A DNA stretch of 64,000 bases from Azospirillum sp. TSH100 (GCF_004923295.1 NZ_CP039634.1:2012001-2076000); one strand, 5' to 3'. Numbered from the stretch's first letter, positions 9,424 to 18,238 are shown. Numbers and translations are program-made. The notes: generated from the letters alone by a model not told the origin.

Positions 9424-10080
9424 ATGACGACGATGCGCAGCATATGCGCCACCCTGTCCGCTGTCCTGATGGCGGCCGCACTGCTGACCGGTCTGCCGGG
9501 AACGGCTTCAGCGCAGGCGACCGCGCGGACGCTGAATTACCAGATCCTGATGGGCGAGGACCCGATCGGCAGCGAACAGGTGAGGATCGAGCCGCAGGGC
9601 GACCGTACCAAGGTTACCGTCACCGCCACCACGCGGGTGAAGGTGCTGTTCATCAACTTCCGCTACGACCACAAACGGGAGGAGATGTGGAAGGGTGGCG
9701 CACTGGAATCGATGACCGCCACCACCGATGATGACGGCACACCACACGAGATCGAGATGGCACGCGATGCCGGCGGCTACCGCCTGACAGTGGACGGCAA
9801 GACCCAGCAGGCGTCGGCCGGCGTCCTGCCGCTGACCCTGTGGACGCCGGAAGTGCTGAAGCATCGGGAGCTTCTGTCGGTGATCGACGCGGCCCCCTAC
9901 AAGGTGGCGGCGCGCAAGCTCGGGGCGGAGACGGTGGAGGCCGGCGGCAAGACGCAGGAGGCCGCCCACCACCGCATCGAGGGCGATGTGGAGCGCGACC
10001 TGTGGTATGCGGCGGATGGCACGCTGCTGAAGACGCGCTTCAAACGCAGCGGCTATGATATCACCTATATCCTGAAGTGA
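9424..10080 (+). CDS. Secreted protein of the DUF6134 type
   Basis: The 218-residue product has a Sec signal peptide with a hydrophobic core at residues 10-26 and probable cleavage after TASA (about 31). The mature part is a beta-rich domain with LNYQILMGEDPIGSEQVRI near its start and the end RTRFKRSGYDITYIL-like strand, which resembles DUF6134. It starts 54 bp after the SCP2 gene with GGGAGGAAAAG upstream and may be in the same transcript. Function is unknown; a periplasmic role related to lipid or envelope handling is only a guess from context. Confidence 0.75.
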   Translation: MTTMRSICATLSAVLMAAALLTGLPGTASAQATARTLNYQILMGEDPIGSEQVRIEPQGDRTKVTVTATTRVKVLFINFRYDHKREEMWKGGALESMTATTDDDGTPHEIEMARDAGGYRLTVDGKTQQASAGVLPLTLWTPEVLKHRELLSVIDAAPYKVAARKLGAETVEAGGKTQEAAHHRIEGDVERDLWYAADGTLLKTRFKRSGYDITYILK

Positions 10081-10114
10081 TTTCTGCCGATGCTCCCTGG
10101 CGATTGAGGACCCG

Positions 10115-10399
10115 ATGCCGATCTTCCTGTTTCCCGACGACCCCTTCTGGAACGAGGAGGCCGACGCCGTCGAGTTCGCGGTGCAGGTCGGGGAATATCA
10201 GGGCCGGGTCTTCGTCACCCGCCGTACCTTGCAGGGCATCGTCGGCCACACGCCGAAGCCGGACGAGGCGGTTCAGCAGGTCTGCCTGAACCGCCCCCTG
10301 TTCGAACGGGCGACCGAGCAGCGCATCATGGCCCGCGCGCTCGACCCCGACGCCAACATCCACCTGACCGGCCGCGACCTGCATAGGGCAGCGGGGTAG
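10115..10399 (+). CDS. Small conserved protein, possibly DUF1488-like
   Basis: This 94-residue soluble protein starts MPIFLFPDDPFWNEEADAVEFAVQ, reminiscent of the FP...AVxF pattern at the start of DUF1488 proteins, and includes VGEYQGRVFVTRRTLQGI. It has no signal peptide, membrane helix or metal motif. It lies 34 bp after the DUF6134 gene and is convergent with the flavin reductase (9 bp apart). The family assignment is tentative and no function is proposed. Confidence 0.7.
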   Translation: MPIFLFPDDPFWNEEADAVEFAVQVGEYQGRVFVTRRTLQGIVGHTPKPDEAVQQVCLNRPLFERATEQRIMARALDPDANIHLTGRDLHRAAG

Positions 10400-10408
10400 G
10401 GGAGACGA

Positions 10409-10900
10409 TCAGCCCAGCCGGGCATAGCGGCCGCGGAAATACAGCAGCGGGTCGCCGCTGTCGCGCGAGGTCAGCTTGCGGACGCGTCCCAGCACGATGA
10501 CATGGTCGCCGCCGTCCAGCAGATGCTCGCGGTCGCATTCCAGCGTAGCGAGGCAACCAGGCAGCAGGCGGACACCGCCGCGGCCGGTGACGACCTCAAG
10601 CCCGGTCCAGCGCTCCTGCAAATCACGGCGGGAAAAGCGGTTGGACAGGTCCTCCTGATCGGCGGCCAGAATGTTCACCGCGAAGTGCGGAGCGACGTTG
10701 AAGGCCTCGAAGGACATCGCCGCACGGCCCAGGCAGAACTGCACCAGCGGCGGATCGAGCGACACCGACGAGAAGGAGTTCACCGTAACCCCCAGCGGCA
10801 GCCCGTCGGGCGCAATGGTGGTGATAACGGCGATTCCGGTGGCGAAGCAGCCGAGGGCGGAGCGGAACGCAAGTGGATCGATCGGCTGGTCGGTGATCAT
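10409..10900 (-). CDS. Flavin reductase family protein
   Basis: The ATG at 10900 gives a 163-residue protein starting MITDQPIDPLAFRSALGCFATG. The split-barrel FMN-binding motif is visible as GIAVITTIAPDGLPLGVTVNSFSSVSLDPPLVQFCL (residues 22-57), and GGDHVIVLGRV lies near the end. These enzymes reduce FMN or FAD with NAD(P)H and usually supply a two-component monooxygenase. No oxygenase gene is adjacent, so the partner is elsewhere. An upstream open extension to 11044 lacks family similarity and is rejected. Confidence 0.9.
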   Translation of the reverse strand: MITDQPIDPLAFRSALGCFATGIAVITTIAPDGLPLGVTVNSFSSVSLDPPLVQFCLGRAAMSFEAFNVAPHFAVNILAADQEDLSNRFSRRDLQERWTGLEVVTGRGGVRLLPGCLATLECDREHLLDGGDHVIVLGRVRKLTSRDSGDPLLYFRGRYARLG

Positions 10901-11179
10901 GACATCCTGTGGTGTGGGCCGGAGTGGAGAGGGCTGCTCTGTACGGCGCTGGAGAGCGGCCGAAGGTGACACACAAGGTAGGAAATACCGGGAATTAATC
11001 CAGCACGCCACCCGGCGCAAGCCGCATCTCCGCCCCATCCCCACCCGGACAACGTCGTTAAACGGATCTTAATGAAACCCGGTCAGGGTTTTGCCGCGGT
11101 AGCCGGCCGCCGCTTTCACCGCGGCGCGGCGCACGAAAATCGGCCTCGATGGCCGTGAACCATTCGCCACGGCCAGGGC

Positions 11180-12313
11180 ATGAGCGGGAATTCCGGCGGC
11201 AACGAGCAGCCGATCATCATCAAGAAGAAGAAGGGCGGGCACGGTGGCCACCATGGTGGCGCCTGGAAAGTGGCCTATGCCGACTTCGTGACCGCGATGA
11301 TGGCCTTCTTCCTCCTGCTGTGGCTGCTGAACGTCACCACGTCGGACCAGCGCAAGGGCATCGCCGACTATTTCTCGCCGGTGTCGGTCAGCCGTGAGCA
11401 GTCGGGCTCCGGCGGCATGCTGGGCGGCAAGACCATCACCGTGCCTGGTGCGCAGGTGTCTCCCAGCTCGCCGATGTCGGCGGATGTGCCGGTTTCGGGT
11501 CCGCCCGGCTATTCGGCTCAGCAGACCGAGGACGCCGACGACCCGACCGAAGCCACCGCCGGGCCCGGCCAGGGCACCGGCCCCGGAAAACCGGGCGCGG
11601 CCGCGCCCGATGCCGACGTTGCCGACCAGAAGCCGAACGAAACCCGCGCCGAGTTCCAGAAGCGCATGGAGGAGATGGCCAAGCAACTGGGCATCCCCGG
11701 CCAGAAGCCCGGCGAGAAGCTGTCCGATTTCGGCGAACGGGTGAAGGAGGCGATGGACAGCCTGCAGGGGGCGGCCAAGGAGGCCCGGCAGTTCCAGCAG
11801 GCGGCCACCGAGATCCGTCAGGCCATCCAGTCGGTGCCGGAACTGGAGCCGCTAGCCCAGAACCTGATGATCGACCAGACGCCGGAAGGTCTGCGCATCC
11901 AGATCGTCGATCAGGACCGCGTGTCGATGTTCCCCGGTGGTTCCGGCCAGATGTACCCGCAGACGCGCCAACTTGTGCAGCAGGTGGCGAAGGCCCTGTC
12001 CAAGCTGCCCAACAAGCTGTCGATCAGCGGCCACACCGATTCCTCGCCATTCCCGGCGGGGTCGGGCCGCGACAATTGGGATCTGTCGACAGAGCGGGCC
12101 AACGCAACGCGACGCGCCCTTCTGGCCGGCGGAATCGACCCGACGCGAATCCAGGACGTCATCGGCAAGGCCGACCGCGACCCGCTGGTCGCCGACCAAC
12201 CGAACAGCCCGCGCAATCGCCGCATCACCATGGTCCTGCTGCGCGAAACCCAGGCGGCACCGGCGGCCGGCGGCCAGTCCGGTGGCGGCGGCGCTCCCAC
12301 CAAAGCACGATAG
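11180..12313 (+). CDS. motB: Flagellar motor stator protein MotB
   Basis: This 377-residue inner-membrane protein has a basic N-terminus (KKKK at 15-18), then a single transmembrane helix whose start WKVAYADFVTAMMAFFLLLW carries the proton-binding Asp at residue 35. A long Pro/Gly/Ala linker (about 75-160) includes the plug region. The C-terminal OmpA-like peptidoglycan-binding domain has SISGHTDSSPF, STERANATRRAL and NRRITMVLL. It should form the stator with MotA, anchoring it to peptidoglycan. No motA is adjacent on either side, which is unusual because motA and motB are normally in one operon. Confidence 0.93.
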   Translation: MSGNSGGNEQPIIIKKKKGGHGGHHGGAWKVAYADFVTAMMAFFLLLWLLNVTTSDQRKGIADYFSPVSVSREQSGSGGMLGGKTITVPGAQVSPSSPMSADVPVSGPPGYSAQQTEDADDPTEATAGPGQGTGPGKPGAAAPDADVADQKPNETRAEFQKRMEEMAKQLGIPGQKPGEKLSDFGERVKEAMDSLQGAAKEARQFQQAATEIRQAIQSVPELEPLAQNLMIDQTPEGLRIQIVDQDRVSMFPGGSGQMYPQTRQLVQQVAKALSKLPNKLSISGHTDSSPFPAGSGRDNWDLSTERANATRRALLAGGIDPTRIQDVIGKADRDPLVADQPNSPRNRRITMVLLRETQAAPAAGGQSGGGGAPTKAR

Positions 12314-12520
12314 AACCTCGGTGTAACCGGTACTTTGGCGCTAATTTCCGCAAGCGCGCGCATCCGAATTCTTGCTTTGTCAGCGCGTCGCACAACGGAA
12401 CGCGCGTTTGCCCTGTTCAAAGCGCGCGGCGATGGGTCATACTTCCTGCACAATGCGACATGGCCGGGGCGATGCCGCCCGGCCCGCGATGATCGGTCAG
12501 ATACAAGCGCGGGGGAGTCT

Positions 12521-13984
12521 GTGAGCGTACCCGAGGGCAAACCGTCCGACCTTTTGTCATCCTACAATCCTGGCCTGTACTTCGACGAGCTGTTCGGAGC
12601 CATGGATTTGCCGGCCGAACACACGGCGCTCATACGCCAGAGGCTGGCCGCACTCGATTTCGATGAACTGCGCCGCCGCGCGCAGGATGCGGAGCGGGAG
12701 CTTTACAATCTCGGCATCACCTTCATCGTCTATTCCGACAAGGACGCCGTCGACCGCATCCTGCCGTTCGACGTCATCCCGCGGGTGATCTCCGCACCGG
12801 AATGGAAGCATCTGGAGGCGGGCGTCACGCAGCGGGTCGCCGCGCTGAACCTGTTCCTGCACGACATCTATCACGACCAGAAAATCCTGAAGGACGGGGT
12901 GATCCCGCGGGATCTGGTCGAAGGGAACCACAATTTCCGTCCGCAAATGATCGGGCTGGACGTTCCCTTCAACACCTACATCCACATCATGGGCACCGAT
13001 CTGGTGCGCGACCGCCATGGCACCTTCCGCGTGCTGGAGGATAACGGCCGCGTTCCGTCCGGCGTCTCCTACGTCGTGGAAAACCGGCACATGATGCAGC
13101 GGGTCTTCCCCGACCTGATGCAGGACATCGGCATCCGGCCGGTGGACAATTACGGCCACAAGCTGCTGGACGCCATGGTGGAGATCGCGCCGGTCGACGA
13201 TCCGCAGGTGGTGCTGCTGTCGCCGGGCACCTACAACTCCGCCTATTTCGAACACATCTTCCTGGCGCGCGAGATGGGCGTGCCGCTGGTGGAGGGGCGC
13301 GATCTGGTGGTGGACAACGACCGCGTCTTCATGAAGACGACCAACGGTCTGGCCCCGGTCCACTCGATCTACCGCCGCCTGGACGACGCCTTCCTCGATC
13401 CCAAGGCCTTCAACCCCGACAGTCTGCTGGGCGTGCCCGGCATTCTGGAGGCCTACCGCAAGGGCAATGTCGCGCTTGCGAACGCCATCGGCACCGGTGT
13501 CGCCGACGACAAGGCAGTCTACTGCTATGTCCCGCGGATGATCAAATATTACCTGGACCAGGATCCGATCATCCCCAACGTCGACACCCGCATCTGCCGC
13601 GAGCCGGACGCCCTGCAATACACGCTGGACAATCTGGCCGATCTGGTGGTGAAGCCGGTCGGCGAGGCCGGCGGCTACGGCATCACCATCGGTCCGCGCG
13701 CCAGCAAGGCGGAGTTGGAGGATTGCCGGGCCAAGCTGCTGGCCGATCCGTCCAACTACATCAGCCAGCCGGTGGTCGACCTGTCGGTCTGCCCGACCGT
13801 CTGCGACGACGCCATCGAGCCGCGCCACGTCGATCTGCGCCCCTTCGCCATCACCGGCAAGAGCACCTGGGTCCTGCCCGGCGGCCTGTCGCGCGTGGCG
13901 CTGAAGAAGGGAACGCTGATTGTCAACTCGTCCCAGGGCGGCGGCTCGAAGGACACCTGGGTTCTGGAAGGTGGTGCGGCATGA
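12521..13984 (+). CDS. Circularly permuted ATP-grasp protein
   Basis: I use the GTG at 12521, which follows GGGGGAG and starts VSVPEGKPSDLLSSYNPG; the frame is open to 12335 but that part is not conserved-looking. The 487-residue product matches the CP_ATPgrasp (DUF404/DUF407) family, with VLEDNGRVPSGVSYVVENR, LLSPGTYNSAYFEHIFLA, DLVVKPVGEAGGYGITIGPRA and LPGGLSRVALKKGTLIVNSSQGGGSKDTWVL. The family is related to glutathionylspermidine synthase and is thought to form an amide bond using ATP. It overlaps the alpha-E gene by four bases (ATGA), so the two are translationally coupled. Confidence 0.93.
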   Translation: MSVPEGKPSDLLSSYNPGLYFDELFGAMDLPAEHTALIRQRLAALDFDELRRRAQDAERELYNLGITFIVYSDKDAVDRILPFDVIPRVISAPEWKHLEAGVTQRVAALNLFLHDIYHDQKILKDGVIPRDLVEGNHNFRPQMIGLDVPFNTYIHIMGTDLVRDRHGTFRVLEDNGRVPSGVSYVVENRHMMQRVFPDLMQDIGIRPVDNYGHKLLDAMVEIAPVDDPQVVLLSPGTYNSAYFEHIFLAREMGVPLVEGRDLVVDNDRVFMKTTNGLAPVHSIYRRLDDAFLDPKAFNPDSLLGVPGILEAYRKGNVALANAIGTGVADDKAVYCYVPRMIKYYLDQDPIIPNVDTRICREPDALQYTLDNLADLVVKPVGEAGGYGITIGPRASKAELEDCRAKLLADPSNYISQPVVDLSVCPTVCDDAIEPRHVDLRPFAITGKSTWVLPGGLSRVALKKGTLIVNSSQGGGSKDTWVLEGGAA

Positions 13985-14958
13985 ACCTGCTGTCCCGTTA
14001 CGCCGAGTGCATTTTCTGGATGGCCCGCTACATGGAGCGGGCCGAGAATCTGGCCCGCATCCTGGACGTGCACGAAACCTTCGCGCGCGACACCCGCGGG
14101 GCCACCAACTGGTTTTCCATCGTTCAGCTTAACGCCGACGAGAAGGACTTCTTCAGCCGCCATGACCGCCCGACGGCGGAGGCGGTCATCCACTACTACA
14201 TGTTCGACGGGCAGAATCAGAATTCTCTGCTGTCGATGCTGCGGATGGCGCGGGAGAACGCGCGGACGCTGCGTCCCTGGATCTCGACCGAGATGTGGAC
14301 GCAGATCAACGTGTTCCACAACAAGCTGCTGGAGATGTCGGTCAAGGACGTGGCGACTCAGAACCTGTCTAAGGTCTGCACCTGGATCAAGGAGGAGTGC
14401 CAGACCCACACCGGCATCACCGAGGGCACGTTCTATCGCGACCAGGGCTGGTACTTCTACCAGATGGGCAAGTACATCGAGCGGGCGGACCAGACGACGC
14501 GTCTGCTCGACATCAAGTATCACACGCTGCTGCCGTCGCCGCTCGACGTCGGCTCCACGCTGGACGTCAGCCAGTGGACGACGGTTCTGCGCAGCACCGC
14601 CGGCTATCATGCCTTCCGCCGTGTCTATCCCCGCGGCATGTCGCCAACCACCGTCGCCGGCTTCATGCTGTTCAACGAGGGGTTCCCGCGGTCGGTGGTG
14701 ATGTGCGTGCGGCAGATCGACGGGGTGCTGACGCGGATGCGCTCGCGCTACGACCTGCGCGGCGGATCCGCGGCGATGGAGCGGGTGGACGAGTTGCTGG
14801 CCGCCTTGCTGTCCCGCCCGATCGATGCGGTTCTGCGGGACGGTCTGCATGAGTATCTCGACTGGATTCAGCAGCAGCTGAACATCGTGACGACGGAGAT
14901 CGCGCAGGCCTTCTTCGGTGTCCAGCCTCCTCTGGCGGTTCAGAGCCAGTCGCAGTAA
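13981..14958 (+). CDS. Alpha-E domain protein
   Basis: This 325-residue, mostly helical protein starts MNLLSRYAECIFWMARYMERAENLARIL, the usual beginning of the alpha-E family. It also has YFYQMGKYIERADQTTRLLDIKY and VYPRGMSPTTVAGFMLFNEGFPRSV. It is the standard partner of CP_ATPgrasp proteins, whose gene overlaps it here. In other genomes the pair is commonly followed by a transglutaminase-like protease gene; here a terminator follows instead at 14968. The reaction of the system is not established. Confidence 0.93.
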   Translation: MNLLSRYAECIFWMARYMERAENLARILDVHETFARDTRGATNWFSIVQLNADEKDFFSRHDRPTAEAVIHYYMFDGQNQNSLLSMLRMARENARTLRPWISTEMWTQINVFHNKLLEMSVKDVATQNLSKVCTWIKEECQTHTGITEGTFYRDQGWYFYQMGKYIERADQTTRLLDIKYHTLLPSPLDVGSTLDVSQWTTVLRSTAGYHAFRRVYPRGMSPTTVAGFMLFNEGFPRSVVMCVRQIDGVLTRMRSRYDLRGGSAAMERVDELLAALLSRPIDAVLRDGLHEYLDWIQQQLNIVTTEIAQAFFGVQPPLAVQSQSQ

Positions 14959-14967
14959 GCTTGCGGC

Positions 14968-14998
14968 GGCGGAGGGGGCCTGAACCCCCTCCGCCTCC
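14968..14998 (+). terminator. Intrinsic terminator after alpha-E gene
   Basis: A perfect 11-bp stem (GGCGGAGGGGG at 14968-14978 with its complement at 14985-14995) has a six-base loop and is followed by a weak T-rich stretch. It closes the ATP-grasp/alpha-E operon ten bases after the stop codon. Confidence 0.75.
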
Positions 14999-15028
14999 TT
15001 GTCATTGTCGTGGTGGTTGTCGCTCAGA

Positions 15029-15778
15029 ATGTCGGTCATCCAGCCGCCGCAGCGTCCATTGCAGCAATTCTTCCGGTCGGGGCCGATGCCCTGCCCATAT
15101 CTGCCCGGACGTGTGGAGCGCAAGCTGTTCACCCGTCTGATCGGGCCCTTCGCGACCGAGGTGAATTCCACCCTGTCGCGGGCCGGCTTCCGCCGCAGTC
15201 ACGACATCGTCTATCGCCCGGTCTGCCCGAACTGCCAGGCTTGCGTTCCGGTGCGCGTTCCGGTCGCGGAGTTCGTACCGAGCCGGTCGCAGCGCCGGGT
15301 GCTGAAGCTGAACGAGGGGGTGACGCTGGCCGAACGGCCAGCCTATGCCACCTCCGAGCAATACAGGCTCTTCTCGCTTTATCAGAATTCCCGTCACGGC
15401 GATTCCGACATGGCCCGCATGGCGATGGGCGATTTCGCCGCAATGGTGGACGAGGGCAGGGCGGACACGAACCTGCTGGAGGCGCGCGACGAGCGGGGCC
15501 AACTGGTCGGCTGTATGCTGACCGACCGATTGGCGGACGGCTATTCGGCGGTCTACAGCTTCTACGATGCGGCACAGGACCGTCGCAGCCTGGGCACCTT
15601 CATGATCCTGGGGCTGATCGAACGGGCGCGGCTGGCCGGCATGCCCTTCGTCTATCTGGGCTACTGGATCGCCCACAGCCGCAAGATGGCCTACAAGGCT
15701 AAGTTCCACCCGTTGGAATGCCTGGGTGAGGACGGCTGGCGCCGCGCGGACATCGTGCCTGACGGGGACGCGGAGTAA
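15029..15778 (+). CDS. bpt: Aspartate/glutamate leucyltransferase (Bpt)
   Basis: The ATG at 15029 gives 249 residues, the normal length. Bpt transfers Leu from Leu-tRNA to proteins with N-terminal Asp or Glu, feeding them to ClpS/ClpAP in the bacterial N-degron pathway. The N-terminal half has PCPYLPGRVERKLFT and the Cys-rich RPVCPNCQACVPVRVPVAEF, and the C-terminal GNAT-like half has YSFYDAAQDRRSLGTFMILGLI and YLGYWIAHSRKMAYKAKFHPLE. It stands alone after a terminator. It was probably once called an arginyl-tRNA transferase, from which it differs in specificity. Confidence 0.92.
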   Translation: MSVIQPPQRPLQQFFRSGPMPCPYLPGRVERKLFTRLIGPFATEVNSTLSRAGFRRSHDIVYRPVCPNCQACVPVRVPVAEFVPSRSQRRVLKLNEGVTLAERPAYATSEQYRLFSLYQNSRHGDSDMARMAMGDFAAMVDEGRADTNLLEARDERGQLVGCMLTDRLADGYSAVYSFYDAAQDRRSLGTFMILGLIERARLAGMPFVYLGYWIAHSRKMAYKAKFHPLECLGEDGWRRADIVPDGDAE

Positions 15779-16166
15779 GGGCATCGGGGTTGATGGTTCC
15801 GCCCCGTTCCGTTCGCAATTCTACCGGGACCTCACATTCTATCGACGCCGATCCTGAGGGATGACCGGCGATGCGTCGACGCATCGCCTCCCCACGCCTG
15901 CGTCACCGGAGCAGATCGTCTGCGGCTCGCCGGCAGGCTCCCGCCGGGCGTTCCGGCGCGATCCGCATCCGGCGTCTACGTGATTCTACGTAGCTCCAAC
16001 GTAGCCCTTGCCGCTGTGGGGCGGGAAAGGAATAGTCCCTTCAAATCCTATCTTTTGGTATACCCTCCGAACGAGAGAGGGTTGCGACCTGCCGTGGCTA
16101 TGCGGCTGCAACAAAAGCAAAAGGGGACGGCCAAGGCCGCGCCCCCGCAACAGGGAGGTTTCTCCT
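15779..16166. promoter_or_regulatory. 388-bp intergenic region upstream of TRAP operon
   Basis: I found no supportable gene here. It contains a perfect 20-bp palindrome at 15868-15887, and a cluster of CTACGT elements at 15976-15981, 15986-15993 (CTACGTAG) and an inverse ACGTAG at 15999-16004. This cluster looks like an operator for a dimeric regulator. The dctQ ribosome-binding site AACAGGGAGG is at its right end (16149-16158). No sigma-54 promoter was recognised. Confidence 0.5.
15868..15887. repeat. Perfect 20-bp palindrome
   Basis: The sequence GCGATGCGTCGACGCATCGC reads identically on both strands with no spacer. It is 90 bp downstream of bpt. It could be a protein-binding dyad or part of a weak bpt terminator, but no T-run follows. 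Confidence 0.6.
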
Positions 16167-16706
16167 TTGACAGGTCTGCTCAGACTTAGCGGGCTGATCG
16201 ATGCCGTGAATGAAGGCATCGGCAAGCTCGCCTACTGGCTCGTGCTGGTCGCCGTGGTGGTCAGCTCGGTCAACGCGGTCATCCGCTATGCGGCGAACAT
16301 CAGCTCCAACGCCTGGTTGGAGTTGCAATGGTATCTGTTCGCGGCGGTGTTCCTGCTGTGCGCCGGCTACACCTTCCTGCGCAACGAACACATCCGCATC
16401 GACATCGTGCTGGGACGCTTCTCCAAGCGGGTCCAGGCCTGGGTCGACATTTTCGGCATCCTGGTCTTCATGTTCCCCATGACGATCCTGATCCTGAAGC
16501 TGTCGATCCCGATGTTCTGGGACAGCTTCCACACCAACGAGATGTCGAGCGATGCTGGCGGTCTGATCCGCTGGCCCGCGAAGCTTCTGATCCCGGTCGG
16601 CTTCTTCCTGCTCACCGCACAGGGTGTGTCGGAACTGATCAAGCGCATCGCTTTTCTCACCGGCCATCGTGACGAGCCCGGCGAGAAGATGCACAGCCAT
16701 TCCTAA
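16167..16706 (+). CDS. dctQ: TRAP transporter small permease (DctQ family)
   Basis: I use the TTG at 16167, placed eight bases after CAGGGAGG, giving 179 residues starting LTGLLRLSGLIDAVNEGIGK. The usual four membrane helices are visible (about 16-36, 50-68, 90-110, 130-150), and WLELQWYLFAAVFLLCAGYTFLRNEHIRIDIV is a typical DctQ stretch. It pairs with the large permease just downstream for uptake of an organic acid driven by an ion gradient. The binding protein DctP is not next to it. The ribosome-binding site can pair with the conserved loop of the small RNAs at 20.0 and 28.1 kb. Confidence 0.9.
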   Translation: MTGLLRLSGLIDAVNEGIGKLAYWLVLVAVVVSSVNAVIRYAANISSNAWLELQWYLFAAVFLLCAGYTFLRNEHIRIDIVLGRFSKRVQAWVDIFGILVFMFPMTILILKLSIPMFWDSFHTNEMSSDAGGLIRWPAKLLIPVGFFLLTAQGVSELIKRIAFLTGHRDEPGEKMHSHS

Positions 16707-16726
16707 GGACCGGGAGCGCCCCCCAG

Positions 16727-18238
16727 ATGGTAGAGTTCGTATCCGCCAATATGGCGCCGCTCATGTTCGGCGCCCTGGTGATTTTCCTGTTGATGGGCTT
16801 CCCGGTCGCCTTCGCCCTGGCAGCCAACGGTCTGGTATTCGGGCTGATCGGCATCGAGCTGGGTCTGCTGACGCCAGCCCTGTTGCAGGCGCTGCCGGAA
16901 CGCGTGTTCGGCATCATGCGCAACGACACGCTGTTGGCGATCCCGTTCTTCACCTTCATGGGCCTGATTCTCGAACGATCGGGGATGGCCGAGGATCTGC
17001 TCGACACCATCGGGCAGCTGTTCGGGCCGATCCGCGGCGGTCTGGCCTATGCGGTGATCTTTGTCGGCGCGTTGCTGGCGGCGACCACCGGCGTGGTCGC
17101 GGCCTCCGTCATCTCGATGGGCCTCATCTCCCTGCCGATCATGCTGCGCTACGGCTATGATCGCCGGGTCGCGTCGGGCGTCATCGCGGCCTCGGGCACG
17201 CTGGCCCAGATCATCCCGCCGTCGCTGGTGCTGATCGTGCTGGCCGACCAGCTCGGCCGTTCGGTCGGCGACATGTATGCCGGCGCGCTGATCCCCGGTC
17301 TGGTTCTGACCGGCCTTTATGCCGGCTACATTCTGCTGACCAGCATCATCAAGCCGGAAATGGTTCCGGCCCTGCCGCCGGAAGCCCGCACGCTGCGTGG
17401 GGGCAAGCTGCTGCTGCGCGTCATCACCTCGCTGGTGCCGCCGCTGGTGCTGATCTTCCTGGTGCTGGGCACCATCTTCATCGGCATCGCCACCCCGACG
17501 GAGGGCGGTGCCATGGGTGCCGCCGGTGCCATCCTGCTGGCACTTGCCAAGCGGCAGCTGAGCTGGAGCCTGATGCGTCAGGCGATGGACTCGACAGCCA
17601 AGCTGTCGTCCTTCGTGGTGTTCATCCTGATCGGTTCGACGGTGTTCGGTCTGGTGTTCCGCGCCGTCAATGGCGACCTGTGGGTGGAGCATCTGCTGAT
17701 CGGCCTGCCGGGTGGCGAGCTGGGCTTCCTGATCGTCTGCAACATCCTGGTCTTCGTCCTGGCCTTCTTCCTCGATTTCTTCGAGCTGGCCTTCATCATC
17801 GTCCCCCTGCTGGGGCCGGTGGCGGACAAGCTGGGCATCGATCTGATCTGGTTCGGCGTGCTGCTGGGCGTCAACATGCAGACCAGCTTCATGCACCCGC
17901 CCTTCGGCTTCGCGCTGTTCTTCCTGCGGTCGGTGGCGCCGAAGACCGACTATATCGACAAGATCACCGGCAAGAAGATCGGGAAGATCACCACCGGGCA
18001 GATCTATTGGGGGGCGGTGCCCTTCGTGATCATCCAGATCATCATGGTCGGCCTGGTCATCGGCTTCCCGCAGCTGGTCGACGCCGGCCGCGACAAGGGA
18101 CCGGCGATCAACCTGAACGACGTGAAGATCGAGATCCCGGCCTTCGACAATCAGGATGTGGCCCCGCCCTTCGGCGCTCCGGGCCAGCCGGAACAGAACC
18201 CGGCGGACGACATCATGAAGCAGCTTCAGGGCAAGTGA
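16727..18238 (+). CDS. dctM: TRAP transporter large permease (DctM family)
   Basis: This 503-residue protein is highly hydrophobic, with about 12 membrane segments. DctM-type motifs include PVAFALAANGLVFGLIG, LLAIPFFTFMGLILERSGMAEDLL, SGTLAQIIPPSLVLIVLADQLGRSVGDMYAGALIPG and GIATPTEGGAMGAAGA. A soluble C-terminal tail of about 50 residues rich in Pro and Gln is longer than usual. It forms the translocation channel with DctQ, 20 bp upstream. No substrate-binding gene is in the window, so the substrate is not assignable; the sequence looks closest to the mannitol/chloroaromatic-annotated subgroup, which is not proof of substrate. Confidence 0.93.
   Translation: MVEFVSANMAPLMFGALVIFLLMGFPVAFALAANGLVFGLIGIELGLLTPALLQALPERVFGIMRNDTLLAIPFFTFMGLILERSGMAEDLLDTIGQLFGPIRGGLAYAVIFVGALLAATTGVVAASVISMGLISLPIMLRYGYDRRVASGVIAASGTLAQIIPPSLVLIVLADQLGRSVGDMYAGALIPGLVLTGLYAGYILLTSIIKPEMVPALPPEARTLRGGKLLLRVITSLVPPLVLIFLVLGTIFIGIATPTEGGAMGAAGAILLALAKRQLSWSLMRQAMDSTAKLSSFVVFILIGSTVFGLVFRAVNGDLWVEHLLIGLPGGELGFLIVCNILVFVLAFFLDFFELAFIIVPLLGPVADKLGIDLIWFGVLLGVNMQTSFMHPPFGFALFFLRSVAPKTDYIDKITGKKIGKITTGQIYWGAVPFVIIQIIMVGLVIGFPQLVDAGRDKGPAINLNDVKIEIPAFDNQDVAPPFGAPGQPEQNPADDIMKQLQGK

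Noticed and set aside
11075-11091. AAACCC-GGTCA-GGGTTT hairpin as a terminator before motB
   Set aside because: The stem is only six base pairs and is not followed by a T-run.
12335-12520. Upstream extension of the ATP-grasp gene from ATG 12335
   Set aside because: The first 62 codons show no family similarity and the GTG at 12521 has a strong ribosome-binding site.
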